64,000 bases of DNA from Thermococcus aggregans (GTDB taxonomy: Archaea > Methanobacteriota_B > Thermococci > Thermococcales > Thermococcaceae), in assembly GCF_024022995.1 (NCBI RefSeq), contig NZ_CP099582.1, positions 1,787,054 to 1,851,053 of the forward strand. Direction: 5' to 3'. Shown here in pieces: positions 47,244-57,401 of this stretch. The position numbers and the translations under genes were made by a program. Below the pieces are notes generated by a model. The model did not search any database and was not told the DNA's origin. It was given only the letters and a program-made list of their open reading frames with translations. How positions within the stretch are numbered: the first letter of the stretch is position 1; every line of letters starts with the position of its first letter.

Positions 47244-48497
47244 CTATTTCTTCATTTCCTCTTTTATTGTCTCGGCGAGCCTCTTTATACCTTCTCTAAT
47301 CTTTTCTTCAGGTACGTAAGTGAAGTTGAGTCTCATCGTGTTCTTAACGTCTCTATGTGCAAAGAAAGCCTCTCCTGGGACGTATGCAACCCCTCTTGCA
47401 ACGGCCTTTTCAAGCATGAGCTTTGTATCAATTCCCTCAGGGAGAGTGACCCAAACGAACATTCCACCCTCTGGCTTTGTCCACTTAACCCCTTCTGGCA
47501 TGAACTCTTCCAGAGCTTTTAACATTGCATCCCTTCTAGGTTTGTAGAACTCAATAATCTTTGGTATGTGCTTGTCTAAATGGCCTCCTTCTACGTATTT
47601 CCACGCTATAACTTGGCTGAAAGTATTGGTACAGAGGTCAACGCTCTGCTTTGCGATCTCTAGTTTCCTTATGAAATGTGGTTCTCCAGCTATCCACCCA
47701 ATCCTGAAGCCTGGAGCAAGAATCTTGGAGAACGTTCCCAAATATAGTACTCTTCCTTCCTCGTCCCATGCCTTAATCGGTTTTACGGGCTTTCCGGAAT
47801 AGCGTAGCTCACCGTATGGGTTGTCTTCAACTATTATGAAGTCATACTCACTTGCAAGCTCAAGAAGCCTCTTTCTTCTCTTCTCACTCATTGTTACGCC
47901 AGCCGGGTTCTGGAATGTTGGTATTGTGTAGAGTATCTTTACTTTCTTTCCTTCTTTCTTTAGCTCCTGCAGCTTTTCCTCAAGGAGGTCAACGTTCATT
48001 CCCTCATCGTCAAGGGGTACTTGAACGAATTCGGGCTCATAGTATTTGAAAGCTTGAAGGGCAGCAAGGTATGTAGGAGCTTCAACTACAATAATATCGC
48101 CGGGATTTATGAAAACTCTACCAATCAAGTCGAGGGCCTGCTGTGATCCGCTTGTAATCATAATGTCCACTTTGGAGATAGGGACATCATACCTCTTCCT
48201 CATCCACTCGGCAATAGCCAACCTCAAGGGAGTAAACCCCTTTGTGGTTCCATATTGAAGTGCTTGGGCTGCGTGCTTTTCAAGGACTTCTTTGGTAATT
48301 TCTCCAATTATCTCCACTGGGAAGGTCTCAGATGCTGGAAGACCACCTGCAAGTGAAATTACATCTGAAGATTCAACAAGCTTTAGAAGCTCTCTAACCT
48401 CTGAAGCTTTCATTCCAAGAGCTTTTTCTGAGAAATATTTTTCATAATCCAAAGTTGGCGCCTCCAATTTTCCTTTAAGCCTGTTCTCAAGCTCCAT
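47244..48497 (-). CDS. Aromatic/multi-substrate PLP aminotransferase (class I)
   Basis: 417 aa. Close in feel to the Thermococcales aromatic aminotransferases (ArAT) and 2-aminoadipate aminotransferases. Motifs: SLAGGLPASETFP, TSGSQQALDLIGRVF, IPTFQNPAGVTMSEKRR, VEDNPYGELRYSG, the PLP lysine in LGTFSKILAPGFRIGW, and the C-terminal substrate Arg region TMRLNFTYV. Start follows GGGGGAAGG, with a TATA-like GGTATATG on the minus strand near 48545. Confidence 0.9.
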   Translation of the reverse strand: MELENRLKGKLEAPTLDYEKYFSEKALGMKASEVRELLKLVESSDVISLAGGLPASETFPVEIIGEITKEVLEKHAAQALQYGTTKGFTPLRLAIAEWMRKRYDVPISKVDIMITSGSQQALDLIGRVFINPGDIIVVEAPTYLAALQAFKYYEPEFVQVPLDDEGMNVDLLEEKLQELKKEGKKVKILYTIPTFQNPAGVTMSEKRRKRLLELASEYDFIIVEDNPYGELRYSGKPVKPIKAWDEEGRVLYLGTFSKILAPGFRIGWIAGEPHFIRKLEIAKQSVDLCTNTFSQVIAWKYVEGGHLDKHIPKIIEFYKPRRDAMLKALEEFMPEGVKWTKPEGGMFVWVTLPEGIDTKLMLEKAVARGVAYVPGEAFFAHRDVKNTMRLNFTYVPEEKIREGIKRLAETIKEEMKK

Positions 48498-48631
48498 CTT
48501 AGCCTTCCCCCATGCAGTTTATCTAATGTACTAAAGTGAACATATACCCTATTTTGTGCATTAGTAGTTTTGTGGCAATTAAATATAAAGCTTTCGGCGT
48601 TGGTCGGAAACAATCTTTATGTTTGTAAAGA

Positions 48632-48662
48632 TTTGATGTATAGGAAATTTATGTACATCAAA
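48632..48662. promoter_or_regulatory. 9-bp-arm inverted repeat between aminotransferase and R15P isomerase genes
   Basis: TTTGATGTA (48632-48640) and TACATCAAA (48654-48662) are perfect reverse complements with a 13-bp AT-rich spacer. The element sits in the 262-bp region between two divergent genes, about 75 bp upstream of the +-strand TATA box. It looks like a dimeric regulator site. Confidence 0.5.
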
Positions 48663-48705
48663 GAACATGTGAAAACATCAACGAACAAAACCAAAAGTAT
48701 GGAAA

Positions 48706-48728
48706 GAGTGAGCTATATAAACTCACTC
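48706..48728 (+). promoter_or_regulatory. TATA box flanked by inverted repeat, R15P isomerase promoter
   Basis: GAGTGAG (48706-48712) and CTCACTC (48722-48728) flank CTATATAAA, the TATA box. A repressor bound here would compete with TBP. Transcription would begin near 48742, followed by GGGGGGATTGAA as ribosome binding site for the ATG at 48760. Confidence 0.6.
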
Positions 48729-48738
48729 AAAGAATTAA

Positions 48739-50326
<1,588 letters not shown>

Positions 50327-50425
50327 CTTTATCTCACCTCTGAAGCCAATTATCATTAATAAACTTCGTTTGAGATGGTTAATTAGTTATTAATCCGGTC
50401 TTAGCACTTTTTGACCTTATTCTGG

Positions 50426-50440
50426 CGAAAAGTTTATAAA
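50426..50440 (+). promoter_or_regulatory. BRE/TATA promoter of tRNA-His
   Basis: CGAAAAGTTTATAAA, an excellent archaeal promoter, lies about 30 bp upstream of the tRNA 5' end. Confidence 0.75.
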
Positions 50441-50467
50441 GATATCCCAGATAGCTAAAGTGGACAT

Positions 50468-50545
50468 GGCCGGGGTGGTGTAGCCTGGTTAGCACAGGGG
50501 ACTGTGGATCCCCTAGCCCGGGTTCGAATCCCGGCCCCGGCCCCA
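50468..50545 (+). tRNA. tRNA-His (GTG)
   Basis: Complete cloverleaf: acceptor GCCGGGG/CCCCGGC, anticodon stem GGGGA/TCCCC with loop CTGTGGA (anticodon GTG), T-arm CCGGGTTCGAATCCCGG. The gene encodes the extra G-1 (50468) opposite C73, the histidine identity element, and an encoded CCA (50543-50545). A T-run follows at 50552-50557 as likely terminator. Confidence 0.97.
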
Positions 50546-50679
50546 GAAAAGCTTTTTTCTGAAAATAGAGGTTCAAAAAGAGAGCTTTTTCAGGCATTTT
50601 TGCGGCCGCGTGGAAGTTTTCTCTATGAATGCTTCAGGAGTATGGCATAAGATGGTATAAACTGCGATTGTGGGATTCC

Positions 50680-51264
50680 CTACGACTTTATGTTTGTTCT
50701 TTGTCTTGCATTCTCAATAGAATTAATCAGGTTCTTTGCGGCTTCTTCCATAAGATGTTCCTGATACCATCTAAAGCCCATAAGGCCTTTAGAAGAATCT
50801 GTTACGTAAGCAACCAGATATGCCTGCATTTCTCCATTAACATTGGAAACAAAGGTTATTAGCTCCCGTTCTTTATCGGTAGCATTCAAATACTTAAGAT
50901 AGTGATCTGGCTTACCGAGGCTTGAATAAACTGCTTTCACTTTAATTGACCCCTTTGCCATAAAAGGAAAATAAGTTGTGTTTATCCCCTCAACCCAAAC
51001 AGCGAGGAACTGGCTATTGCATTCTGCAGGAGACTCAATAACCGAGACTTTGTATCCCCTATTCTGTAGCTCCTCAGCAACAATTCTTCCAAACTTTGAA
51101 TCGGGATACACACAAAAACCCTCTTTGAAAGTAGCATTTTTTGTGGATGCTGCTCCCAACTGTACTGATGAGCGTATTTCTGATTTTCCAAAGCCAAAAT
51201 TTCCAAAGTAAAAAGCCAGCAGAACAAACACAAGAAAAATTGCTAATGTTTTCCATTTTTTCAT
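50680..51264 (-). CDS. Membrane-anchored protein of unknown function
   Basis: 194 aa starting with a signal anchor (MKKWKTLAIFLVFVLLAFYF); the rest is predicted outside the cell. Two Cys (EGFCVYPDSK, SPAECNSQF) might form a disulfide. The fold may be a small alpha/beta domain (GRIVAEELQNRGYKVSVIES). ATG at 51264 follows GGGGATAAT; the longer frame has no support. Family not recognised. Confidence 0.65.
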   Translation of the reverse strand: MKKWKTLAIFLVFVLLAFYFGNFGFGKSEIRSSVQLGAASTKNATFKEGFCVYPDSKFGRIVAEELQNRGYKVSVIESPAECNSQFLAVWVEGINTTYFPFMAKGSIKVKAVYSSLGKPDHYLKYLNATDKERELITFVSNVNGEMQAYLVAYVTDSSKGLMGFRWYQEHLMEEAAKNLINSIENARQRTNIKS

Positions 51265-51423
51265 TTTTATTATCCCCTGGCAGTCTTTTTCTTTGATTTG
51301 GTTTAAAAAACTTAAAAACATTACTCCTTCGGAGCGAGAATAGTTCACTCTTTAGTTACCTTAAGCCACATACATGCCTGCAATTTGTACTCAAAGCATT
51401 TTTGTGGTCTTCAAGGGCGGAGT

Positions 51424-51458
51424 AGAAGTTATAAGTTGGAAGTTAAAAGTTAGAAGTT
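51424..51458 (+). repeat. Five tandem copies of a 7-bp unit (NNAAGTT)
   Basis: Units AGAAGTT, ATAAGTT, GGAAGTT, AAAAGTT and AGAAGTT follow one another without gaps. Only the first two bases vary. The array lies in the non-coding stretch. Confidence 0.8.
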
Positions 51459-51629
51459 GGAGGTAGTGAGAATAGTAATATGCGGAAGGCATAACAAATC
51501 GATTTGTAAACTTAGACAATAGATTGCTTAAACTCAAAAAAACTCTTGTTTATAGAAGGATCCAGCGAATTGGACTTTCTAAAATTAGGGTTTGCCAAAA
51601 GAAAATAAGAAGCGAATGCAGAAGAGACA

Positions 51630-51836
51630 TTATGGTACTGCAACCTTTAGCCCTAGGAGTTCTCTGTTAACAGCTTTTACCACTGAGAACGCGTAGGTCT
51701 TCTCGCACACTTTAACTCTAACCACGGTTGTTGCTAACTCTTCAAGCAAGGATACAGCTTCCGGAATAGTACGCTCCAACACGTCAGTATTAAGGAAGTA
51801 AAACGCAACTATCTGCCTATCACCAACAGGAAATAT
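51630..51836 (-). pseudogene. Start-less reading-frame remnant
   Basis: 68 sense codons between stops, with protein-like composition (DRQIVAFYFLNTDVLERTI, EAVSLLEELATTVVRVKV) and ending LLGLKVAVP. No ATG; the first GTG is inside. It looks like the C-terminal end of a lost gene. I do not recognise the family. Confidence 0.4.
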
Positions 51837-52113
51837 TTATGTTACTTTGTTTATGAGAGTTTTGATACCTAGTTTGACAGCTATCCTAAGCATCAATATT
51901 TGCCAAACACATATGTTGTCAAATCTTCAAATAAATGAGCAAACGCATGTGAACAAGTACGTAAACATATGGGTAAAGGAGCACATTACTCAATCATTTA
52001 CCACGCTTATTCTGAGTGATCAAATGTACACGCGCTTTTAATTAAGGCTCCTAAAATTTCTTGTGACAACAAAATCTAAAAGCCAAAGCTACTACTTCTC
52101 TATGGTGAGAGCA

Positions 52114-52698
52114 ATGATAATTTATGAACCCGTAATGCTTGCAATGCCCCTTGCGGAGAGAATTAAAGACAAGATACTGCAGGAGAGGAAAGTACCGAGT
52201 GCTGATGACCTTAGAAAAATACTGACGTCTCTCGGTCTTGAAGAGGCGTGTCTGGATAGAGGACTTGCCTTATTCCGCTCCAAGTATGTCCTCGCTCTCC
52301 TCATTCCGTCCAAGGAATACATAACCGTTGATATAATATCTTCAACTGGAGATTTGAGCGACGCCTTGGAGCTTATGGTATATCACGACAAAAAGCTCAA
52401 CGCTTACATAGTTGACATACTGCCGGCTAATGAACTTGAGTTCGAAGGAAACATAGGTTTGGAGCCGGTTATAATAGACGCAGAAACTTTTGAGTTAAAA
52501 AGCACTCCTGTTTTGGGGCATTTTGAGAAGGAAAATGGTGAAATATTCCTCGTGATAAGCGAGAAAACATACGATGCATGGAAAGAAAGTGGCAAACTTG
52601 AAGTCTGTCCTATCTGCGGTGCTGACGAGCTTGTATGGCAGAAGGGAACTGCCTACTGCAACGCCTGCGGCATTGGGGTAAAGGTGGTGAAAAAATGA
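52114..52698 (+). CDS. Uncharacterised protein with C-terminal zinc ribbon
   Basis: 194 aa. An alpha/beta body (IIYEPVMLAMPLAERIKDKI ... SSTGDLSDALELMVYHDKKL) precedes a zinc ribbon CPICGADELVWQKGTAYCNACG. ATG at 52114 is spaced correctly after GGTGAG. Its stop overlaps the aldolase start (ATGA), so the two are coupled. Function unknown. Confidence 0.75.
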   Translation: MIIYEPVMLAMPLAERIKDKILQERKVPSADDLRKILTSLGLEEACLDRGLALFRSKYVLALLIPSKEYITVDIISSTGDLSDALELMVYHDKKLNAYIVDILPANELEFEGNIGLEPVIIDAETFELKSTPVLGHFEKENGEIFLVISEKTYDAWKESGKLEVCPICGADELVWQKGTAYCNACGIGVKVVKK

Positions 52699-53267
52699 GC
52701 AGGCTCGTTAGAGAAATGCTCGTTAGATATTCGAGATTGGCTCATGAAAGAGGATTAACAGCTGCATTTGGAGGGAATCTGAGCGTTCTTTTCAATGGAA
52801 AAATCTTCATAAAGGCAACTGGAGCTGTGATGGATGAACTTACACGGGAGCAGATAGCGGTTATTGATCTCGAGGGGAACGTTCTAAGCTTGGTGAGGCC
52901 TTCTTCCGAATGGAAGCTCCATGTGGAGATTTACAAACGGAGAGAGGATATAAAAGCAGTGGTTCATCTCCACCCGCCATATTCAATAGTTGCATCCACT
53001 CTACTCAGCGGTGAGCTCCCTATAATAACACCCGAAGCTGAAATCTATTTGAAAAAAATTCCCATAGCTGAGTTTAAACCAGCTGGAAGCTGGGAACTTG
53101 CTAAAGAGACTGCGAAGTATTTGGAAAATTATGATGCGGTCATAATGGCCAACCACGGAATAGTAACCGTTGGTAAAAGCTTAAGAGAAGCTTATTACAA
53201 GGCAGAGTTAGTAGAAGAAAGTGCAAAATTGTGGTATCTAAAAGAAAAAGGCGAGCAAATCACTTAA
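52695..53267 (+). CDS. Class II aldolase (fuculose-phosphate-aldolase family)
   Basis: 190-aa zinc-dependent aldolase/adducin-fold protein. Zinc ligands: VVHLHPPYS (two His) and MANHGIVTVG (third His); catalytic Glu probably in PSSEWKLHVEIY. N-terminus LTAAFGGNLSVLFNGKIFIK carries the phosphate-binding GGN(L/I)S motif. Substrate cannot be told from sequence; fuculose-1-phosphate is the family's name-giving one. Confidence 0.85.
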   Translation: MSRLVREMLVRYSRLAHERGLTAAFGGNLSVLFNGKIFIKATGAVMDELTREQIAVIDLEGNVLSLVRPSSEWKLHVEIYKRREDIKAVVHLHPPYSIVASTLLSGELPIITPEAEIYLKKIPIAEFKPAGSWELAKETAKYLENYDAVIMANHGIVTVGKSLREAYYKAELVEESAKLWYLKEKGEQIT

Positions 53268-53514
53268 TCTGCTCCAAAGCACCCAAAACTTCCCAGATTA
53301 TTGTCCTTGTGTGCATTGGCATGTTCGGGTCTTCGCTAATCTCCTCAAGAATAGCAATAGCATCAGCTGCTCTCACAGTTGGGTCCTTGCTAGTGTCCAT
53401 TAGGACCTCAATTGCCTGCTCGGCAGCTCTCCTAATGTTTCTTGGGACGATTGTATCTTGAACAACTTGCTCCTTCAAAACTTGGATAATCTGTTGAATC
53501 TTCTCCTCACTCAT
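53260..53514 (-). CDS. UPF0147 family protein
   Basis: 84-aa all-helical archaeal protein: VLKEQVVQDTIVPRNIRRAA, DPTVRAADAIAILEEISEDP and MPMHTRTIIWEVLGALEQI are typical. Function unknown. ATG at 53514 follows GGAGGTGAT. Overlaps the aldolase 3' end by 8 bp. Confidence 0.9.
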   Translation of the reverse strand: MSEEKIQQIIQVLKEQVVQDTIVPRNIRRAAEQAIEVLMDTSKDPTVRAADAIAILEEISEDPNMPMHTRTIIWEVLGALEQIK

Positions 53515-53603
53515 CCTTATCACCTCCGATTTAAGTAAGAATTCGTAACTAAAATTTTTCCACCATATATTGCACATTGGTTATTAAAACCTTTTCGGTT
53601 CTT

Positions 53604-54134
53604 TTAGTACTCTACGCCTTTTCTAGCCACAACTCCCTTTTGGTAGGGGTGTTTTATTTCTCTCATCTCCGTTACATAGTCCGCTAGTTCATAGAGTTTT
53701 TCTGGGCAATATCTACCGGTTAAAACAAGCTCGGTGTTTGGAGCTTTTTCTTTTATGAGTTGTTTAACTTCTTCGAGCTCTATCATTTTAAATCCCAATG
53801 CTACGCATATCTCATCGAGAATTACGAGGTCCCATTCACCGCTTTTAACAACTTCCTTGGCCCTCTCTAAGGCCTTTTTTGCCGCTTCAATATCTTCTGG
53901 CTCAGGCTTTCCGTGAACGAACTTCGGTAGGCCATAGGATTCTACAACAATTCCACATTCTTGGGCTTTTTTCTGCTCCCCATAGACGTTAGCAGATTTC
54001 AAAAACTGTATCATAATAACCCGTCCTTTGTGGCCGAGCATCCTTAAAGCTAAACCCAAGGCAGCCGTGGTCTTTCCCTTCCCATTTCCTGTGTATATAT
54101 GCACCAACCCAAGCTCCTTTTTCCACTCCTCCAT
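53604..54134 (-). CDS. cobO: Cob(I)alamin adenosyltransferase (CobA/BtuR type)
   Basis: 176 aa. Adds the adenosyl group to corrinoids. Walker A-like HIYTGNGKGKTTAALGLALR, then MIQFLKS, VILDEICVALGF (Walker B) and LVLTGRYCPEKLYELADYVT. ATG at 54134 follows GGTGAAC. No other cobalamin gene lies nearby, so it may serve corrinoid salvage. Confidence 0.92.
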   Translation of the reverse strand: MEEWKKELGLVHIYTGNGKGKTTAALGLALRMLGHKGRVIMIQFLKSANVYGEQKKAQECGIVVESYGLPKFVHGKPEPEDIEAAKKALERAKEVVKSGEWDLVILDEICVALGFKMIELEEVKQLIKEKAPNTELVLTGRYCPEKLYELADYVTEMREIKHPYQKGVVARKGVEY

Positions 54135-54224
54135 TTTGTTCACCGGAGAAACTTGGTGTTGAGGTACTTATTCCTTGTGGAAGAGCTTTTATTCTCTTGA
54201 GCATACCTACTTTTGGTGGTTCCT

Positions 54225-55313
54225 ATGAAAGCCCCTGAACTTGGAATTAAAATAGGAGTTTTTGAGCATGGGAAAAGAAATTCAATAAGCGACGTTAAGG
54301 GTGTTAAAGTAGGTCACGTTACCTTGATTCAAGGGGAGGGAAAGCTTATACCGGGTAAAGGTCCAGTAAGGACTGGTGTAACTGCAATAATCCCCCACGA
54401 GGGGAATATCTACAAGGAAAAACTGCTGGCAAATGCATTTGTTATGAATGGCTACTCCAAGCCTATTGGCTTAATCCAAGTTCAAGAGCTTGGAACCCTT
54501 GAAACACCGATAGTACTGACTAACACCCTAAGCATTGGCACTGCTGCTGATGCGTTGATAGAGTATATGCTTGAGCAGAACGATGACATAGGAGTGACTA
54601 CCGGTTCAGTTAATCCCGTTGTTATGGAGTGCAATGACTCATATCTTAACGATATCAGGGGAAGGCACGTCAAGAAGGAGCACGTATTTGAGGCCCTTAA
54701 AAATGCAAAAGAGGACTTTGAGGAAGGTGCAGTCGGTGCTGGAACTGGAATGAGTGCTTTTGAGTTCAAAGGTGGTATCGGCTCTTCTTCCAGAGTTGTA
54801 GAGATAGAGAACAGAAAATACACAGTTGGGGCACTTGTTTTGAGCAACTTTGGTAAGAGGGAAGATTTAACAGTTGCTGGGGTTCCCGTAGGGCTGGAGT
54901 TGAAAGATTGGCCTGGGAAGGGTGGCAAAGGGAAAGGGAGTATAATAATCGTTGTGGCAACAGATGCTCCTTTAACATCACGCCAACTCCACAGAGTTGC
55001 CAAGAGGGGAGCCGTGGGACTTGCAAGAACCGGAGGCTATGCTTACAACGGGAGTGGAGACATAGTTTTTGCATTTTCAACCGCTCAAAGAATAAAGCAC
55101 TATCAAAAGGAGCCGTTTGATATAAAAGTTCTCCCCGACAGCACTTTGTCGCCCCTTTTCAAAGCCACGGCTGAAGCAGTCGAGGAGGCAATAATTAACT
55201 CCCTCCTCCAAGCAAAGACCATGACTGGAAGAGATAATCACGTACGCTATGCCATTCCCAAAGAGGAGCTTGTAAGGATAATGGAGAAATATGGAAGACT
55301 GGAAAAGAAATGA
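54225..55313 (+). CDS. P1 family peptidase (DmpA-like aminopeptidase)
   Basis: 362 aa. N-terminal-nucleophile hydrolase that cleaves itself into two chains; the likely cut is before Ser in FKGGIGSSSRVVE. Other motifs: ISDVKGVKVGHVTLIQGEG, GAGTGMSAFEFKGG, LSNFGKREDLTVAGVPVG and ATDAPLTSRQLHRVAKRG. ATG at 54225 follows GGTGGTTCC. Likely releases D- or beta-amino acids from small peptides. Confidence 0.88.
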   Translation: MKAPELGIKIGVFEHGKRNSISDVKGVKVGHVTLIQGEGKLIPGKGPVRTGVTAIIPHEGNIYKEKLLANAFVMNGYSKPIGLIQVQELGTLETPIVLTNTLSIGTAADALIEYMLEQNDDIGVTTGSVNPVVMECNDSYLNDIRGRHVKKEHVFEALKNAKEDFEEGAVGAGTGMSAFEFKGGIGSSSRVVEIENRKYTVGALVLSNFGKREDLTVAGVPVGLELKDWPGKGGKGKGSIIIVVATDAPLTSRQLHRVAKRGAVGLARTGGYAYNGSGDIVFAFSTAQRIKHYQKEPFDIKVLPDSTLSPLFKATAEAVEEAIINSLLQAKTMTGRDNHVRYAIPKEELVRIMEKYGRLEKK

Positions 55314-55323
55314 GGTGAAAAAT

Positions 55324-56520
55324 ATGAACGTCAAACATCTTTTTCCCGGGTTGAAAAATTTCAAAGCCTATTTGAATACGGCAAGTGCAGGATTTTTGCC
55401 TTTAACAGCCCTTAAGAGGAGCATTGACTTTCTATCCTACCTCTCAGACTTTAAGGAAGGGGCTGACTCAGTGGACTTTTTGAACAAAGAAATACTGGAA
55501 AAAGTGCTTGAGGAGGGGGCAAAACTTTTCCGTACCAATAAGGAGAACCTAACCTTAACAATCCAGACAACAGAGGGATTGAGGAGGCTGCTCCTATCGC
55601 TAGAACCAGAAAAAGGCGGAAATATCGTTTCATTTGACATGGAGTTTCCCTCTCTTTCATGCCTTCTAAAAAGCTATGCAAAGAGGTATGGCTTGGAGCT
55701 TAGAGTTGTTAAAAACAGAAACGGCTGGTACTTTATTGAGGATGTGGAAAAGCTCGTTGATGATAACACGTTTGCAGTCATTGGGAGCAGTGTTCAGTGG
55801 ATATCTGGCCAGAGAATGGATCTAAAAGAGCTCTCCAGAATTGCTCACAAACATGGGGCATGGCTCATTGTAGATGCGGTTCAACACGCTGGCAGCTTGA
55901 AGCTATATCCAGAAAAAGAGGGCGTCGATGCCTTTGTTGCTGGAGGAGAAAAATGGCTGCTTAATCCCTCCGTGGGCTCTGGGATTATGTACATATGTGA
56001 CGAGCTTATCGAAGAAGCTTCGCCAATAGCTGGACTGTTGAACATGGAGCCCCCGGTAGGGGAGTGGTCATCCTGGTGGGGCATGCCCGAAAAGGATCCT
56101 TGGGGGGAATTCGAGCTTAGAAACGATGCAGGAAAGCTTGACTTTGGAGGCGGCTTGCCTTATCTTCTTGCAACAACTCTTTGGGGAGCCCTCGAGCTGA
56201 TAAACGACGTTGGCATTGAAAAAATTGAAAAACACAACACCAAGCTTGCAGGAAGGATTAGAGATGAAGCTCTAAGCTTGGGCTTGGACATTATTGGGGA
56301 CGAGAACTGGGAAAGCTCGGCAATAATTACAATACAAACCGGCTTAGGTTACGAGAAAGAAGAGGAAATCTACCAGCAGATGCTTGCCGAAGGAATAAAG
56401 GTCAGCCACAGGGGAGCGCTAGGGCACTATGGAATAAGGGCTTCCCCTCACTTGTACAACGATATGGATGATGTTGAGACGTTTTTGAACTCTCTTGTGG
56501 AGTCCCTTTCTAAACTTTAA
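55324..56520 (+). CDS. Class V aminotransferase (cysteine-desulfurase-like fold)
   Basis: 398 aa. PLP enzyme: YLNTASAGFLPLTAL at the N-terminus, DAVQHAGSLKLYP (Asp for the pyridine N), AGGEKWLLNPSVGSG with the Schiff-base Lys, and the C-terminal HYGIRASPHLYND. No active-site Cys loop typical of IscS is visible, so a desulfurase role is doubtful; isopenicillin-N-epimerase-like members are closer. ATG at 55324 follows GAGGTG. Starts 10 bp after the peptidase gene. Confidence 0.82.
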   Translation: MNVKHLFPGLKNFKAYLNTASAGFLPLTALKRSIDFLSYLSDFKEGADSVDFLNKEILEKVLEEGAKLFRTNKENLTLTIQTTEGLRRLLLSLEPEKGGNIVSFDMEFPSLSCLLKSYAKRYGLELRVVKNRNGWYFIEDVEKLVDDNTFAVIGSSVQWISGQRMDLKELSRIAHKHGAWLIVDAVQHAGSLKLYPEKEGVDAFVAGGEKWLLNPSVGSGIMYICDELIEEASPIAGLLNMEPPVGEWSSWWGMPEKDPWGEFELRNDAGKLDFGGGLPYLLATTLWGALELINDVGIEKIEKHNTKLAGRIRDEALSLGLDIIGDENWESSAIITIQTGLGYEKEEEIYQQMLAEGIKVSHRGALGHYGIRASPHLYNDMDDVETFLNSLVESLSKL

Positions 56521-57358
56521 TTTCCCCATATTTTTTCTTCATAAGCAGTGCATCGCCCTCTATGTTGGGGCTCTCACTTATGACAACTCCTTTGACTCTG
56601 AATTCCTTTAAAACTCTAAGCAAGTCTTCCCATTTCAAGTCGCTTTCTTGCAGGTTTAAATGATTCCTCTCGCCCTTTTCAGAGTAGTTTATTCCGCTTA
56701 TGTGAATATGCATATTGTCCAAGGCCTCTCTTCCAAGCTCATTCTCAATCAGGGACAGCATCTCTCTCCATTCTTCGGCGCTGTTGTATTTTCCGTTGTG
56801 CCTTGCGTGGCAATGTGCAAAGTCGATAGCGGGCAGCACTTGTTCAACCTCTTGGCTTATCTTTATTAGCTCTTCGAGGCTTCCGAATTGAGTTGGCTTA
56901 CCAGTTAGCTCCGGCCGTATCCACACGTCTATTCCCTTATCCTGCAGAACTCTCACGATGTCCTTTATCTCGTTCTTAATCTTCTCATAAACTTTCGCAG
57001 GGTCTTGGTTTAGGTAGTACCCTGCATGGAACACCACGCTCCAGCCCCCAGCTTCGTGCAAACGTTCGGCACTCTGGATTATTCTCTGTTTACTCCCCTC
57101 AACTTTCGCTTTTTCCCTTGCGTTTAGGTTTATGTAATACGGTGCGTGTGCCGTGAGGAGAACGTCGTTCTTTTGGGCAACATACTTTATTTTTTTGGCC
57201 AGTTCGGGCTTTATATTAATCCCTCTTACAAATTCGAGCTCCATGGCGTCTAAGCCCAACTTTCTGACCTGTTCTATGCCCGTTATGGTTGAAGGCTTTG
57301 GAGTTGAGAGGGGGATTCCCGCGGTTCCAAACCTTAGTCTATCAACCTTCTTTTTCAT
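56510..57358 (-). CDS. Endonuclease IV / xylose-isomerase-like TIM barrel protein
   Basis: 282 aa. LRFGTAGIPLSTPKPSTITG, LLTAHAPYYINLNA, VVFHAGYYLNQDP, RPELTGKPTQFG, DFAHCHARHNGKYN and NMHIHISGINYSEKGERNHL display the His/Glu/Asp metal ligands of AP endonuclease IV (Nfo). A role in cutting DNA at abasic sites is likely. ATG at 57358 follows GGTGGTGGG. Overlaps the aminotransferase end by 11 bp. Confidence 0.88.
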   Translation of the reverse strand: MKKKVDRLRFGTAGIPLSTPKPSTITGIEQVRKLGLDAMELEFVRGINIKPELAKKIKYVAQKNDVLLTAHAPYYINLNAREKAKVEGSKQRIIQSAERLHEAGGWSVVFHAGYYLNQDPAKVYEKIKNEIKDIVRVLQDKGIDVWIRPELTGKPTQFGSLEELIKISQEVEQVLPAIDFAHCHARHNGKYNSAEEWREMLSLIENELGREALDNMHIHISGINYSEKGERNHLNLQESDLKWEDLLRVLKEFRVKGVVISESPNIEGDALLMKKKYGEIKV

Positions 57359-57401
57359 GCCCACCACCTAAAAATTAGGTAGACCTAAAAATATAAAAAC
57401 T

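Larger units (their letters stand above)
51265..52113. other. 849-bp stretch without an intact gene
   Basis: Holds no reading frame I can defend. It contains a 7-bp tandem repeat (51424-51458), a start-less reading-frame remnant on the minus strand (51630-51836), an AT-rich section (51840-52060) with scattered CATATG-type palindromes, and a promoter-like CTTTTAATTAAGG (about 52034-52046) for the next gene. It lies 0.7 kb after tRNA-His, a common integration target, but I found no copy of the tRNA 3' end that would mark an attachment site. Confidence 0.6.

Noticed and set aside
50468-50545. tRNA-His as an attachment site of an integrated element
   Set aside because: No direct repeat of the tRNA 3' end and no integrase gene were found downstream within the window.
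51313-51340. Small CTCC-TTCG-GAG hairpin as a second copy of the structured element at 47168
   Set aside because: Only the tip of the hairpin is similar; flanking stems are absent, so a relationship cannot be supported.
51484-51658. Lys/Arg-rich plus-strand frame resembling a piece of transposase
   Set aside because: Composition is suggestive but no catalytic motif or zinc ribbon is present and it overlaps the antisense remnant; too weak to call.
51847-52041. 64-codon plus-strand frame in the gene-poor stretch
   Set aside because: Start follows no clear ribosome binding site and the product looks like translated AT-rich DNA; I could not support it.
54482-55003. Open frame of 173 codons antisense to the DmpA-type peptidase
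   Set aside because: Low-complexity Ser/Pro/Thr product with no ribosome binding site; shadow of the real gene.
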